From: Paenibacillus lentus
GTDB lineage: Bacteria; Bacillota; Bacilli; Paenibacillales; Paenibacillaceae
Length of the DNA: 64,000 bases
Assembly (NCBI RefSeq): GCF_003931855.1
Contig: NZ_CP034248.1
Coordinates: 4,030,001 to 4,094,000 of the forward strand
Direction of reading: 5' to 3'
In this document: piece by piece, positions 34,030 through 42,767 of the stretch
How the letters are laid out: every line of letters begins with the position of its first letter
How positions within the stretch are numbered: position 1 is the first letter of the stretch
The notes under the pieces: model-generated
Told to the model about the DNA's origin: nothing
The model's input: only the letters and a program-made list of their open reading frames with translations
The model's database searches: none
Made by a program: the position numbers and the translations under genes

Positions 34030-34770
34030 TTACTCCTGCTTGCCTAATACATCAATCAAGGCCCGCGGCAAGTTAAACTTCTGATTATTAATTATAATGC
34101 TAGTAAGATCTTCTGCCGAATTTTCGTCATGCAGATCCTTGATCGTCTGAACCTCATTCATTAAGCGCTCCATTTGATGATCCAATTCATCCGCGGTATC
34201 TGCCGCATCCTTAAGCTCCTGCAGCAATCGCTCGGGCACGGACTGATTGTATTTATAAAAGATTTTATGCTCCAAACTGGCCCAAAAATCCATAGCGATC
34301 GTGCGAATCTGCACTTCAACACACACATGCTCCACTCGATCAGACATAAATACAGGAACCTCAATGAGTAAATGCAGACTTTTGTAACCATTGGGCTTAG
34401 GATTCTTGATGTAATCCTTAACTTCAAGCACCTTTAAATCACTTTGCTGCTTCAGCATATCACTTACTCGATATATATCGGAGATAAAGGAGCAGGTAAT
34501 GCGCATTCCTGCGATGTCCTTCACCGTTTCCCGGATGGATTCAAAGGAGAAATCTGCACCCTTACGATACAGCTTACCCATAATGCTCTCCGGCGATTTC
34601 AACCTCGTTTTCGTATGCTCGATCGGACTATAATCATGGAGGGATTCAAACTCTTCTTTTAAAATCTCAATTTTCGTTTCCATCTCATCTAAAGCAAATT
34701 TGTAGCTTAATAAAAATCGTGTAATTTCATTACGCATGATTTTTAGTTGTTCCAGTTGTCGTTCGCTCAT
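34030..34770 (-). CDS. relP: Small alarmone synthetase, RelP/YwaC type
   Basis: A 246-residue single-domain (p)ppGpp synthetase without the hydrolase and regulatory domains of Rel. It closely follows B. subtilis YwaC: LLSYKFALDEMETKIEILKE, YSPIEHTKTRLKSPESIMGK, DIAGMRITCSFISDIYRVSD, NPKPNGYKSLHLLIEVPVFM and VEVQIRTIAMDFWASLEHKI, containing the synthetase pyrophosphate-transfer residues. It makes alarmone under envelope or other stress (family knowledge). The C-terminal 35 residues (NSAEDLTSIIINNQKFNLPR) extend past YwaC. The ATG follows GGGAAAG. Confidence 0.93.
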   Translation of the reverse strand: MSERQLEQLKIMRNEITRFLLSYKFALDEMETKIEILKEEFESLHDYSPIEHTKTRLKSPESIMGKLYRKGADFSFESIRETVKDIAGMRITCSFISDIYRVSDMLKQQSDLKVLEVKDYIKNPKPNGYKSLHLLIEVPVFMSDRVEHVCVEVQIRTIAMDFWASLEHKIFYKYNQSVPERLLQELKDAADTADELDHQMERLMNEVQTIKDLHDENSAEDLTSIIINNQKFNLPRALIDVLGKQE

Positions 34771-34872
34771 TTAGCTTTCCCTTCCTGCTCATTCACTTTT
34801 CCTATTATTATAACGAATTCGGATTGACGATGCACGAAAGCTCAGGCAGCCTTGTCAGCTATTACAGAAACG

Positions 34873-35532
34873 CTATCTCGACACCGCAATAGAGCGCCCT
34901 TTATACCATTGGAAAATCCCAACCATCACGTTTAACCAAAGGCCGCTAGCCAATAAAGCTCCCACAATGTCGCTTGGATAATGAACACCGAGATAAATTC
35001 GGCTTATACAAATCATAAAAACCATTAAGCTGCTGAGAATGATAAGTAGAATGCGTCCCCATCTTGGTTTAATATGACGCCATAAGAGAAAAGCCAACGC
35101 CCCGTATAAAGCGAAGGCTGCCATGGCATGTCCGCTAGGGAAGCTGAAGCCTGTCTCCTCTACCAAACGATGAACAATTGGCCGCTGCCGCTGAAAACTA
35201 AGCTTCAATAGCAAATTCAGTAAAACAGCCCCGCCTAAAGAAACGAAGAAAAATAACAGTTCCATCCGATGCTGCAGGACAAAGAACAAGGTGCCCATGG
35301 CCAATAATGCGATGAGAATCGTAAATTTCGTTGAACCGAGCATAGAGAAGAACAGCATAACACTGGTCAAAGGCTCTGTCTCAAGGCTCTGCACCCAAGC
35401 AGCGGCATTGAGATCATAGGAATTTAACGGATACTTTACGGCTATAACAGCCACAGTACTAAAACCTATTAAGGCTAATATGCCAAAAATAAAGTTTGGA
35501 ATCAAAGGTCCTTGTTTCTGCGATTGTCTCAT
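34873..35532 (-). CDS. PAP2-family membrane phosphatase
   Basis: A 219-residue protein with about five or six membrane helices and the PAP2 signature: KLSFQRQRPIVHRLVE (first motif, K-x6-R-P), SFPSGHAMAAFALYGALAF (PSGH), and SRIYLGVHYPSDIVGALLAS (S-R-x5-H-x3-D). It removes phosphate from a lipid such as phosphatidylglycerol phosphate or undecaprenyl pyrophosphate; which one is not visible. AGGAG precedes the ATG by 5 nt. Confidence 0.92.
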   Translation of the reverse strand: MRQSQKQGPLIPNFIFGILALIGFSTVAVIAVKYPLNSYDLNAAAWVQSLETEPLTSVMLFFSMLGSTKFTILIALLAMGTLFFVLQHRMELLFFFVSLGGAVLLNLLLKLSFQRQRPIVHRLVEETGFSFPSGHAMAAFALYGALAFLLWRHIKPRWGRILLIILSSLMVFMICISRIYLGVHYPSDIVGALLASGLWLNVMVGIFQWYKGRSIAVSR

Positions 35533-35609
35533 TCCATCTCCTCGCTTCCTTTTACAAATAAATTTCCCAAACAGTCCACCAGAACCGAATGGGTTATTAG
35601 CTTTCCCAC

Positions 35610-35726
35610 CTATTCTTTCACTTCAAAAATGGAGTCATCGATGGTCGGCAAACTCTCTCTCACCGATACAGCCCCAAATACCGAGCTCATTGCGGTTTGT
35701 CTAGCGAATTCGATCAAGTCAAGCAT
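35610..35726 (-). CDS. Possible 38-residue peptide upstream of the PAP2 gene
   Basis: The frame reads MLDLIEFARQTAMSSVFGAV then SVRESLPTIDDSIFEVKE. After a TAG the same frame stays open for a further 25 codons and ends with a TGA that overlaps the PAP2 ATG. It has only a weak binding site (ACAGGG). It may be a leader peptide, a broken upstream gene or chance. Confidence 0.25.
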   Translation of the reverse strand: MLDLIEFARQTAMSSVFGAVSVRESLPTIDDSIFEVKE

Positions 35727-35819
35727 CCCTGTTGTATTCTAGATCTTATCACTTGGACGAGATATACCGATATAATTAGTTATATATGTAAATATGATAA
35801 CTCATAAGGAGACTGTACG

Positions 35820-36461
35820 ATGAAAAAGATTCTAGTTCTTCTTGTCAGTCTGACTTTACTGCTCTCCGCCCAGACGGCGGCTCTGGCTCATCCGGGTAGA
35901 ACCGATGCCAGGGGCGGACATAACTGCTCCGAGAAATCGAAGCAAAAAGGGCTCTGCAGCGGCTATCACTACCATAACTCCGGCACGACCCAGTCAAGTT
36001 CAAAATCAAAATCCACGACAACAAAATCAAGTACTTCCACCAAGAGTAGCTCATCGACCAAAACCAATACAAACCATAAGAAAACCGCACCTAAAAAAGC
36101 TTATATCACGGTGGACATTACATTGATTATCAATGGCCATGTCGTACCTTTGGATCAAAAAGCAGTTGTCGTCAACGGCACGATACTCATTCCATTAAAA
36201 AACATGTTCGATGCCCTTGGTGCAACGATCGAGTGGGATCAGGCCACAAAGAAAATCACCGCCTCCAAGGACGACACAACCGTTGAACTGACCGTAGACA
36301 GCACAGCAGCGCGGAAGCAAGGCAAGCAGCTTACATTACAGGCCAGACCCATTGTAATCAATGGCTATACGATGGTGCCTGCCCGCTTTGCTGCTGAATC
36401 GTTCGATGCCGCCGTCGATTGGGATTCGCAATCGAGTACCATTACGACTACAACTCCGTAA
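35820..36461 (+). CDS. Secreted YHYH and copper-amine-oxidase-type stalk domain protein
   Basis: A 213-residue exported protein. The signal peptide spans about residues 1-23 (VLLVSLTLLLSAQTAALA). A YHYH-type motif follows (HPGRTDARGGHNCSEKSKQK then GLCSGYHYHN, residues 24-57), then a Ser/Thr/Lys linker of about 40 residues. A C-terminal copper amine oxidase N-terminal-like stalk domain comes last (NGTILIPLKNMFDALGATIE, INGYTMVPARFAAESFDAAV). Such stalk domains are widespread on Paenibacillus surface proteins and mediate dimerisation or wall attachment. The His/Cys head may bind metal (inference). AAGGAG precedes the ATG; a terminator follows. Confidence 0.88.
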   Translation: MKKILVLLVSLTLLLSAQTAALAHPGRTDARGGHNCSEKSKQKGLCSGYHYHNSGTTQSSSKSKSTTTKSSTSTKSSSSTKTNTNHKKTAPKKAYITVDITLIINGHVVPLDQKAVVVNGTILIPLKNMFDALGATIEWDQATKKITASKDDTTVELTVDSTAARKQGKQLTLQARPIVINGYTMVPARFAAESFDAAVDWDSQSSTITTTTP

Positions 36462-36511
36462 TGCATTCGAACCGGTTGCCGAACGGAGCTCTGAACAATC
36501 GAATTTTCATA

Positions 36512-36540
36512 CCCTGGAATCGGAGGATTCCGGGGTTTTT
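36512..36540 (+). terminator. Terminator of the YHYH/stalk gene
   Basis: CCCTGGAATC and GATTCCGGGG form a stem around GGAG, followed by five T residues. Confidence 0.8.
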
Positions 36541-37061
36541 CACACCGTTCTTAATAAACGATCAATACATGCCACAAGCAGTGGATTTAACTCTTCTTCG
36601 TACAATGTGATTTTTCTAATGTAAAGTTCGCTCAGCGATTTACTGGTTATTTCAGCGCATAACTTGTGCTGAGTTTTGTTCATAATGCGGGTTCTCTTGT
36701 CCAGCAAATCTTTGGCAACCTCGAACGATTGGCCGTTAAAAGTAAAAACAAAACGGGGATTCGTTCTTACGACACTCTTATCCTCTAGCATAAATTGCTG
36801 TTCTTCCCCGGCAACGGTACACGTCACCAGCCACTTGTTCCTTCCAAACCATACCCACATATCAGACAACTGAATAGTACATCGCTCGGCTTCTGCCCAA
36901 AAACTTATTTCCCAGCTATCTATAATCCAACTCATAGTTTTGCTAAGGCGACTTTTAAATGTTCTTGTCATATAGCCGCTATCATCGCCATTCTCGCTTG
37001 TCAATTTTACGGGAGCACCCGACATTTTCATTACCGGAAGCTTATAATAATATAATTTCAT
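36540..37061 (-). CDS. Tubby/LURP-one-like domain protein, hypothetical
   Basis: From ATG 37061 (behind GGAG) the product has 173 residues. Alternating beta-strand text (LYYYKLPVMKMSGAPVKLTS, WLVTCTVAGEEQQFMLEDKS, RFVFTFNGQSFEVAKDLLDK) ends with one hydrophobic helix (YEEELNPLLVACIDRLLRTV). This resembles the tubby C-terminal-like fold of YxjI-type Bacillus proteins, which end in a buried helix. The assignment rests on pattern only. A longer frame from 37133 runs into terminator DNA of the next gene and is rejected. Confidence 0.6.
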   Translation of the reverse strand: MKLYYYKLPVMKMSGAPVKLTSENGDDSGYMTRTFKSRLSKTMSWIIDSWEISFWAEAERCTIQLSDMWVWFGRNKWLVTCTVAGEEQQFMLEDKSVVRTNPRFVFTFNGQSFEVAKDLLDKRTRIMNKTQHKLCAEITSKSLSELYIRKITLYEEELNPLLVACIDRLLRTV

Positions 37062-37082
37062 TTCACGTCTCCATATAAAAAT

Positions 37083-37119
37083 AACCCAGCCCAAGATCAT
37101 CATTCTCTTTGGCCAGGTC
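37083..37119 (-). terminator. Terminator of the HhH peptide gene
   Basis: On the minus strand ACCTGGCC and GGGCTGGGT form an imperfect stem followed by TATTTTTAT. Confidence 0.5.
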
Positions 37120-37199
37120 TCTGTGCTGTACAACTTCTTTCATGATTATACATCAAGACTACTTCATGCCGAAAGGGTTATACCGTGCGCTGTCTACTT

Positions 37200-37406
37200 C
37201 TAGCTTTCGCTAAACGCCAACCCCTTCTCTTCCAATACATTTTGAAGTTTCTTTATCGCATTCGGGCCTATCCCGTGCAGCTGCAGCAATTCCTTCTTAC
37301 TATAGGCTGCAATCTGATCCAAGTTAGTAATACCTGCATTAGCGAGTGCTCGAAGAGCTGGCTTGGCCAGACCTGCTGGAAATCCATTTTCTAATTCTGA
37401 ATTCAT
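37200..37406 (-). CDS. Helix-hairpin-helix small DNA-binding protein
   Basis: A 68-residue protein composed mainly of one helix-hairpin-helix module pair: GLAKPALRALANAGITNLDQ then YSKKELLQLHGIGPNAIKKL. The LHGIGP turn is the classical HhH loop that grips the DNA backbone, and the module resembles the RNA polymerase alpha C-terminal domain. Two ATGs are adjacent (37409, 37406) behind AGAGG. The partner is not known. Confidence 0.82.
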   Translation of the reverse strand: MNSELENGFPAGLAKPALRALANAGITNLDQIAAYSKKELLQLHGIGPNAIKKLQNVLEEKGLAFSES

Positions 37407-37482
37407 CATCTATCTGCCTCTTTTCGGATGAACTACGGACTTTGGATTGCTCGGATGGCCGTCCTACAATAATAGAACAAAG

Positions 37483-37503
37483 ACCCGGCCTAACAAGCCG
37501 GAT
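37483..37503 (-). terminator. Terminator of purC
   Basis: On the minus strand ATCCGGC and GCCGGGT pair around TTGTTAG, followed by CTTTGTTCT. Confidence 0.65.
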
Positions 37504-37535
37504 CCTTGCGTTATCATATTCTTTATTTTGGCTAA

Positions 37536-38222
37536 TTAACCTTCGACGATTAATTTTTCCAACTGCAGCGGCTCTACATATTGCCCATTCTTATAGGCTC
37601 GCATATTTCCGCCGGAAATTTCATCGATCAGGACGATTTGTGCGCCGTCATCGACTCGGCCAAATTCAAACTTGATGTCATACAGCTCAATATCTTTCTT
37701 CGCGAGCTCAGATTTAACCACGTCACCAATCGTTTGAGTCAGCTCTTTTAACACCTTATACTCCGCGGAGGATAGTAATCCCAGCATATCAAGCGCATCC
37801 TCAGAAATCGGCGGATCTTGGCGCTCATCGTCTTTAATCGTAACCTCTACGAAAGCGTCCAACGCTTGCCCTTCCTCGGCATACATGCCATAACGGCGCA
37901 AGAAGCTTCCTACCGCTCGGTAGCGACAGATGACCTCAAGTCCTTTACCGAATACGGTAGCAGGCTTTACAGTCATCGTGGCATTGTCAATATCAGCATC
38001 TATATAGTGTGTAGGAATTCCTTTTTCCTTCAGTATTTCAAAGAAATATTTCGTCAATCGGAGTCCTGCTTTTCCCGCGCCTTCCAACGTGAGTCCAACT
38101 GTATTTGCACCCGGGTCGAATACCCCGTTCTCGCCTGTCACATCATCCTTAAATTTCAGCAAATAGTTCCCGTCTTCTAAAGCATATACATCTTTTGTTT
38201 TACCTGTGTAGACCAATTTCAT
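37536..38222 (-). CDS. purC: SAICAR synthetase, stand-alone copy
   Basis: A 228-residue phosphoribosylaminoimidazole-succinocarboxamide synthase (step 8 of IMP synthesis). Seen are MKLVYTGKTKDVYALEDGNY, KFKDDVTGENGVFDPGANTV, the conserved YRAVGSFLRRYGM, and KFEFGRVDDGAQIVLIDEIS near the ATP/Mg site. The sequence departs from the usual purC text (for example CRYRAVGSFLRRYG in place of 'E-V-V-V-R-N'), which marks the clade of purC copies found outside pur operons. No other purine gene is nearby and no purine riboswitch is visible. Confidence 0.9.
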   Translation of the reverse strand: MKLVYTGKTKDVYALEDGNYLLKFKDDVTGENGVFDPGANTVGLTLEGAGKAGLRLTKYFFEILKEKGIPTHYIDADIDNATMTVKPATVFGKGLEVICRYRAVGSFLRRYGMYAEEGQALDAFVEVTIKDDERQDPPISEDALDMLGLLSSAEYKVLKELTQTIGDVVKSELAKKDIELYDIKFEFGRVDDGAQIVLIDEISGGNMRAYKNGQYVEPLQLEKLIVEG

Positions 38223-38295
38223 TCCTGTTGATCCTTTCTCGATAAAATATTTTATTTACAATATAGCATGCCTGTGAGTGGCAGTACCAACTTTT

Positions 38296-39036
38296 TTAGT
38301 CCAAGAACGATTCAACGATTCTATGGAATAACTCTGGCTGAGCCAGTGACACGCCATGACCAACATGAGGTATGATTAGGCTGCGGCAATTGGAGTTGCT
38401 GTTCTCAATATCTGCTGCAGATTTCCTCATCATACTGCGTTCATTCTCTCCCACGGTAACGAGGATCTTCGTCTCTACTTTATGAAAGTTCCCCGGAATT
38501 TGAAAGGTCATATTCTCCTGCAAAATATCGACGAGGGTATCAGCCTTCATTTGGCAAGTCTCCTCATAATACGTCTCAAATATGTCCGCTCCAATGTATA
38601 ACTGCCTGGCCTGGAGCTTTGAAAAGCTGCGAAGCTTGGTCAGCCCATGCGTCAGCCTGATCAAAGGCCGAATTACATGGCTTGCTAACGGTACAGGTCT
38701 TACCAGAGCACTATTAATCATTGCATATTCTATACGATAGGGTGCCATACCCAAAATTTGGAGAGCGATTTGGGCTCCAAGCGAAAAACCGATCAAAATC
38801 ACCGGCTTGTTCTTTGCCTTAAATTCAATCAAATTGATCAGAAGTCCAGCACTGCCAGCGATAGAAAAAGCCATGCCAGAGCTCCGTCCATGCCCCGGTA
38901 AATCAGGCACCAAGCAATGGTAGTGCTGAAAATACTCCGTTTGCTTATCCCACATCCAGCCGCTCACCCCGCCGCCATGCAAAAAAACGAGAAGGGGCGC
39001 GCTCATATCTCCCGACTCTCTGAAATATAGTTCCAT
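38296..39036 (-). CDS. Alpha/beta hydrolase
   Basis: The product has 246 residues from ATG 39036 (behind AGAGGTG). The oxyanion region is LLVFLHGGGVSGWMWDKQTE, the strand motif LVPDLPGHGRSSG, and the nucleophile elbow GFSLG. The catalytic histidine is in IIPHVGHGVSLAQPE near the C-terminus, and a cap domain of about 70 residues follows the elbow. The acid residue is not certain. Substrate unknown; no operon partner. Confidence 0.88.
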   Translation of the reverse strand: MELYFRESGDMSAPLLVFLHGGGVSGWMWDKQTEYFQHYHCLVPDLPGHGRSSGMAFSIAGSAGLLINLIEFKAKNKPVILIGFSLGAQIALQILGMAPYRIEYAMINSALVRPVPLASHVIRPLIRLTHGLTKLRSFSKLQARQLYIGADIFETYYEETCQMKADTLVDILQENMTFQIPGNFHKVETKILVTVGENERSMMRKSAADIENSNSNCRSLIIPHVGHGVSLAQPELFHRIVESFLD

Positions 39037-39316
39037 TCCCCGGCACCTCTTAACTACGATGGTTAACACTTTATTTAACTAAAGATAACATTGATATTTC
39101 TATATGTCTATGAATCTGCAATTTACGATAAATGACTACACTTATTTATGAATTAATTTAAGGTTTTTCATAAATGCTATTCATTCTGCATTATTTTTTA
39201 TTAATTTAGTCTAAAACTATTGTAAAAAATGTAATTTATGTTTAATATTTCTTTATGTAAGCCCTTTCTTTTCTGAGCAATAAAAAACATTTTAATCATA
39301 TTAAGGAGGTTGGCAC

Positions 39317-41203
39317 ATGAACTATTCTACGAGAGTGAACGGAAGAAAATCAATGGTTTGCTTTTTGACCCTACTATTAGTACTGCCTTTGTTCGTCTTC
39401 GGAGGAAGCTCTGCCTCTCATGCAGCATCTGCCAGGCAAATGGAGTCGCTGAAACGCGGCGTGGTCGCAGTAAAAGTAAGTAATGGGGTTTTCGTAAGCT
39501 GGCGATTGTTCGGTACTGAGCCGGATAACATCGCCTTCAATCTCTATCGGGGAAGCACTAAGGTCAATGCTAGTCCCATCACAAACAGCACCAATTATGT
39601 TGATCCGCAAGGGACAAGCAGTTCCACCTACACCGTAAGAGCAGTTTTGAACGGGCAAGAGCAAGCAGCTTCGGAGAAGGCAAACGTCTGGGGACAAAAT
39701 TATTTAACTGTCCCGATTCAACAGCCTCCTGGCGGAACCACACCGGATGGGGTTGCCTATACGTATAGCGCAAATGATGCAAGTGTAGGCGATCTGGACG
39801 GGGACGGAACTTATGAAATCGTGCTCAAATGGGATCCTTCCAATTCCAAGGACAACTCCCAAGCCGGATACACGGGCCCAGTCATTATGGATGCCTATCG
39901 CCTCGACGGTACTCGCCTATGGCGGATCAACCTTGGCAAGAACATTCGCGCTGGCGCGCACTATACACAATTTCTCGTCTATGACTTCGACGGAGACGGA
40001 AAAGCGGAAGTCGTGTTCAAGACGGCTGACGGAACGGTGGACGGTGTTGGCAAAACGATCGGCAATGCAAGTGCGGATTACCGCAACTCCAGCGGGTACG
40101 TATTGTCTGGACCCGAATATTTGACGGTTTTTAAAGGAAGCAACGGCGAAGCTTTAACGACTGTCAACTATGAGCCGCCTAGAGGTAAAGTTGCCGACTG
40201 GGGAGATAGCTACGGCAACCGGGTAGATCGTTTTCTCGCCGGAGTCGCTTATCTAGACGGCCACCGTCCAAGCATCGTGATGGCTCGCGGATACTACACA
40301 CGAACCGTGCTCGTTGCTTACAATTGGCGGGACGGAAAGCTCACCAAGCTCTGGACTTTTGATTCCAACACGTCTGGGAACAGTGCTTATGCTGGCCAAG
40401 GCAATCACAGCCTTAGCGTCGCCGATGTCGATAATGATGGCAAAGACGAGATCATTTATGGCTCTGCGGTCATCAATGATAACGGCAAGGGGATCTATAC
40501 GACAGGGCTTGGACATGGTGACGCGCTTCATGTGAGCGACCTGGATCCCGACCGTGCCGGGCTTGAAGTATTCGGAGTTCACGAATCGACCAGCGCGGCA
40601 TACGGGGCAGAAATCCATAATGCGGCTACAGGTCAAATCTACTGGGGCATTCGTACCGGAGCGGATACCGGACGTGGTCTCGCGGCTGACATTGATCCGC
40701 GGACGAAGGGGGCGGAGCTGTGGGCTTCTGGCATCGGCCTCTACTCCGTAAAAGGTGTAAAAATCAGCGATGCGACGCCGAACTCCACCAACTTCGCCAT
40801 TTGGTGGGATGGTGATTTATTACGAGAACTGCTGGATCATACCGGCGGAACGGGTAAAATCGATAAATGGAACTACAGTCAAAGCACCACACAGCGATTG
40901 CTGACCGCCACCGGAACGGCGTCTAATAATTCCACTAAAGGCAACCCGAGCCTTCAGGCCGACATCTTCGGCGACTGGCGGGAGGAAGCCATCTGGAGAA
41001 CCGCCGATAATACTGCGCTGCGTATCTACACGACAACTGATGTGACTTCCCACCGCATTTACACTTTAATGCATGATCCCGTTTACCGCCTGAGTGTGGC
41101 CTGGCAGAACGTTGCCTACAACCAGCCTCCGCATACGGGATTCTACCTCGGAGATGGAATGAACACACCGCCAAAGCCAAATATTTATCTGACAGGTAAT
41201 TAA
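39317..41203 (+). CDS. Secreted rhamnogalacturonan lyase, PL11
   Basis: A 628-residue exported enzyme (signal peptide about 1-37, ending SASHAASA) that cleaves the rhamnogalacturonan I backbone by beta-elimination, like YesW/YesX. Landmarks are RQMESLKRGVVAVKVSNGVF, an Fn3-like N-terminal sandwich, and an eight-bladed propeller carrying Ca-binding loops DLDGDGTYEIVLKWDPSNSK, DFDGDGKAEVVFKTADGT and DVDNDGKDEIIYG. DIFGDWREEAIWRTADNTAL and VYRLSVAWQNVAYNQPPHTG come near the end. AAGGAGG precedes the ATG. It is a single gene; intracellular processing genes for pectin are absent from the window. Confidence 0.94.
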   Translation: MNYSTRVNGRKSMVCFLTLLLVLPLFVFGGSSASHAASARQMESLKRGVVAVKVSNGVFVSWRLFGTEPDNIAFNLYRGSTKVNASPITNSTNYVDPQGTSSSTYTVRAVLNGQEQAASEKANVWGQNYLTVPIQQPPGGTTPDGVAYTYSANDASVGDLDGDGTYEIVLKWDPSNSKDNSQAGYTGPVIMDAYRLDGTRLWRINLGKNIRAGAHYTQFLVYDFDGDGKAEVVFKTADGTVDGVGKTIGNASADYRNSSGYVLSGPEYLTVFKGSNGEALTTVNYEPPRGKVADWGDSYGNRVDRFLAGVAYLDGHRPSIVMARGYYTRTVLVAYNWRDGKLTKLWTFDSNTSGNSAYAGQGNHSLSVADVDNDGKDEIIYGSAVINDNGKGIYTTGLGHGDALHVSDLDPDRAGLEVFGVHESTSAAYGAEIHNAATGQIYWGIRTGADTGRGLAADIDPRTKGAELWASGIGLYSVKGVKISDATPNSTNFAIWWDGDLLRELLDHTGGTGKIDKWNYSQSTTQRLLTATGTASNNSTKGNPSLQADIFGDWREEAIWRTADNTALRIYTTTDVTSHRIYTLMHDPVYRLSVAWQNVAYNQPPHTGFYLGDGMNTPPKPNIYLTGN

Positions 41204-41311
41204 TATCCAGAAGTAATGCCGTCATTGTTTAAGAGAGAACTGAACTGAATCCTCTCTTTTGCATAGTCATATGTTGATTACCAATACTAAACCATAGAAA
41301 GGAGAATCGTT

Positions 41312-42709
41312 ATGAAACAATTACGCCAAGTCCCACCCTCGCCGGAGGTCACTGCTTATTTGGTTAACGAGTATCATAGAAACTGGAAATCTGCCGGTTT
41401 TACCTATAATCAGTTTCTGATCGCCAGAGGTTACCAGAACCCTGCCCATAACCATCCGGGAATGGATGACCACGTAACAGGTATGGCTCCTGCAGGGGCC
41501 GAGCTGATTCATACGCCGCGTAAACCGGTTACCGGCGAGCTGAACGTCAAGGTGCTTCTCATCGATTTTTCCGATATGCAGGGCACGCTGTCCAAAGAGC
41601 ATTATGAAGACTTGCTCTTCTCCCGCAATACCCACACAACCGGCAGTATGGCAGATTATTATGACGAAGTTAGCCGTGGGCTGGTGCAAATCCATGGTGA
41701 AGTGCATGGCTGGCTCAGAATGCCACAGACATACAGCTATTATACGAACGGCAACTCAGGTCTTACCGATAAGTTCAATCGGGAATCCTATCCGCGGGAT
41801 GCCAGAAAACTCGCTGAGGATGCCGTCGATGCTGCACTGGCCCACGGTGTTTCTTTCTCATCCAATCTGGATGCCCTAGACAATGGTACGATTACAGCGT
41901 TATTCATCGTCCATGCCGGACGCGGAGCTGAAAAAATCCTCCCTCCGCTGAGTGGAAATCACATTTGGTCCCATAAATGGCAAATGGTCAAGCCTAAAGT
42001 AGTTGCCCCGGGGCTTACCGCCGTTACTTACTTAATGGTGCCTCAAGAAGCCCTGCTCGGGGTGTGCGCGCATGAGCTTGGGCATCTAGCTTTCCAATGG
42101 GATGATTTCTATGATCCGAACTATGATTCAGACGGTGATCATTGGGACGGTAACGGGATGTGGGATGTGATGGCCAGCGGGTCCTACGCCGGCAGGGAGA
42201 TGCGTCCGGTTCATCCCGCAGGGCTCCATAAACTGCAGCATGGATGGATTGAAGGCGAGAAGATTCATCAGAGCCGGAGCGGGCTGACACTGCTCCCGGT
42301 AACATCGGCCGAAGGGAAAGTGGTCAAAATTAAAGGGCCGGGCTATGCCAGCAGCCAATATCTTCTACTGGAGAACAGAGTCCGGGAGAAATTCGACGGT
42401 GAATTGCCAGGTGAAGGTCTGTTAGTATGGCGAATCGATGAGGATCGTGATCAAACGAGAAGCGCTGCAGCCGGCATGTATTTGATCCAGGCGGACGGGA
42501 ATGAGGACTTGAATGATCCGAGCGACCGCAATAGCGGCGATCGGGGAGATCCTTTCCCGGGAAGCAGCAACAACACCGAGCTTCTGGATCATGGAAGACT
42601 GTCGACATCATTTCCAGGGCAGCCATCGGGTATTTCGCTGAAGAACATTGCCTTTGACCCGATAACGAAGGAAATAAAGCTTGATATTGAAATTGAAGAG
42701 AGAACATGA
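41312..42709 (+). CDS. M6-family metallopeptidase (immune inhibitor A-like), no signal peptide
   Basis: A 465-residue zinc peptidase with the HExxH motif at residues 254-258 (CAHELGHLAFQWDDFYDPNY) and the M6 'VMASGSYAGREMRPVHP' Met-turn-like region. VKVLLIDFSDMQGTLSKEHY opens the catalytic domain, and a beta-rich C-terminal part (YLLLENRVREKFDGELPGEG, LLVWRIDEDRDQTR) follows as in InhA-like proteins. The N-terminus (MKQLRQVPPSPEVTAYLVNE) is hydrophilic, so there is no signal peptide or recognisable propeptide. GAAAGGAG precedes the ATG. It lies 108 nt after the PL11 gene. How it is exported, if at all, is unclear. Confidence 0.85.
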   Translation: MKQLRQVPPSPEVTAYLVNEYHRNWKSAGFTYNQFLIARGYQNPAHNHPGMDDHVTGMAPAGAELIHTPRKPVTGELNVKVLLIDFSDMQGTLSKEHYEDLLFSRNTHTTGSMADYYDEVSRGLVQIHGEVHGWLRMPQTYSYYTNGNSGLTDKFNRESYPRDARKLAEDAVDAALAHGVSFSSNLDALDNGTITALFIVHAGRGAEKILPPLSGNHIWSHKWQMVKPKVVAPGLTAVTYLMVPQEALLGVCAHELGHLAFQWDDFYDPNYDSDGDHWDGNGMWDVMASGSYAGREMRPVHPAGLHKLQHGWIEGEKIHQSRSGLTLLPVTSAEGKVVKIKGPGYASSQYLLLENRVREKFDGELPGEGLLVWRIDEDRDQTRSAAAGMYLIQADGNEDLNDPSDRNSGDRGDPFPGSSNNTELLDHGRLSTSFPGQPSGISLKNIAFDPITKEIKLDIEIEERT

Positions 42710-42721
42710 CGACGGAAAAAC

Positions 42722-42765
42722 AAGATCCGGCTCTTAGCGGTTTATTGCTAAGGCCGGATCTCTTA
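42722..42765. terminator. Bidirectional terminator after the M6 peptidase gene
   Basis: AAGATCCGGCTCTTAGC pairs with GCTAAGGCCGGATCTC, followed by TTATTTTA; it sits between convergent genes. Confidence 0.82.
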
Positions 42766-42767
42766 TT

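Noticed and set aside
37062-37133. N-terminal extension of the tubby-like protein
   Set aside because: The extension reads through the terminator hairpin of the HhH gene, while ATG 37061 has a good GGAG site.
39070-39316. AT-rich stretch as a possible origin or attachment site
   Set aside because: No direct repeats, DnaA-box cluster or integrase gene was seen; it is best explained as the PL11 promoter region.
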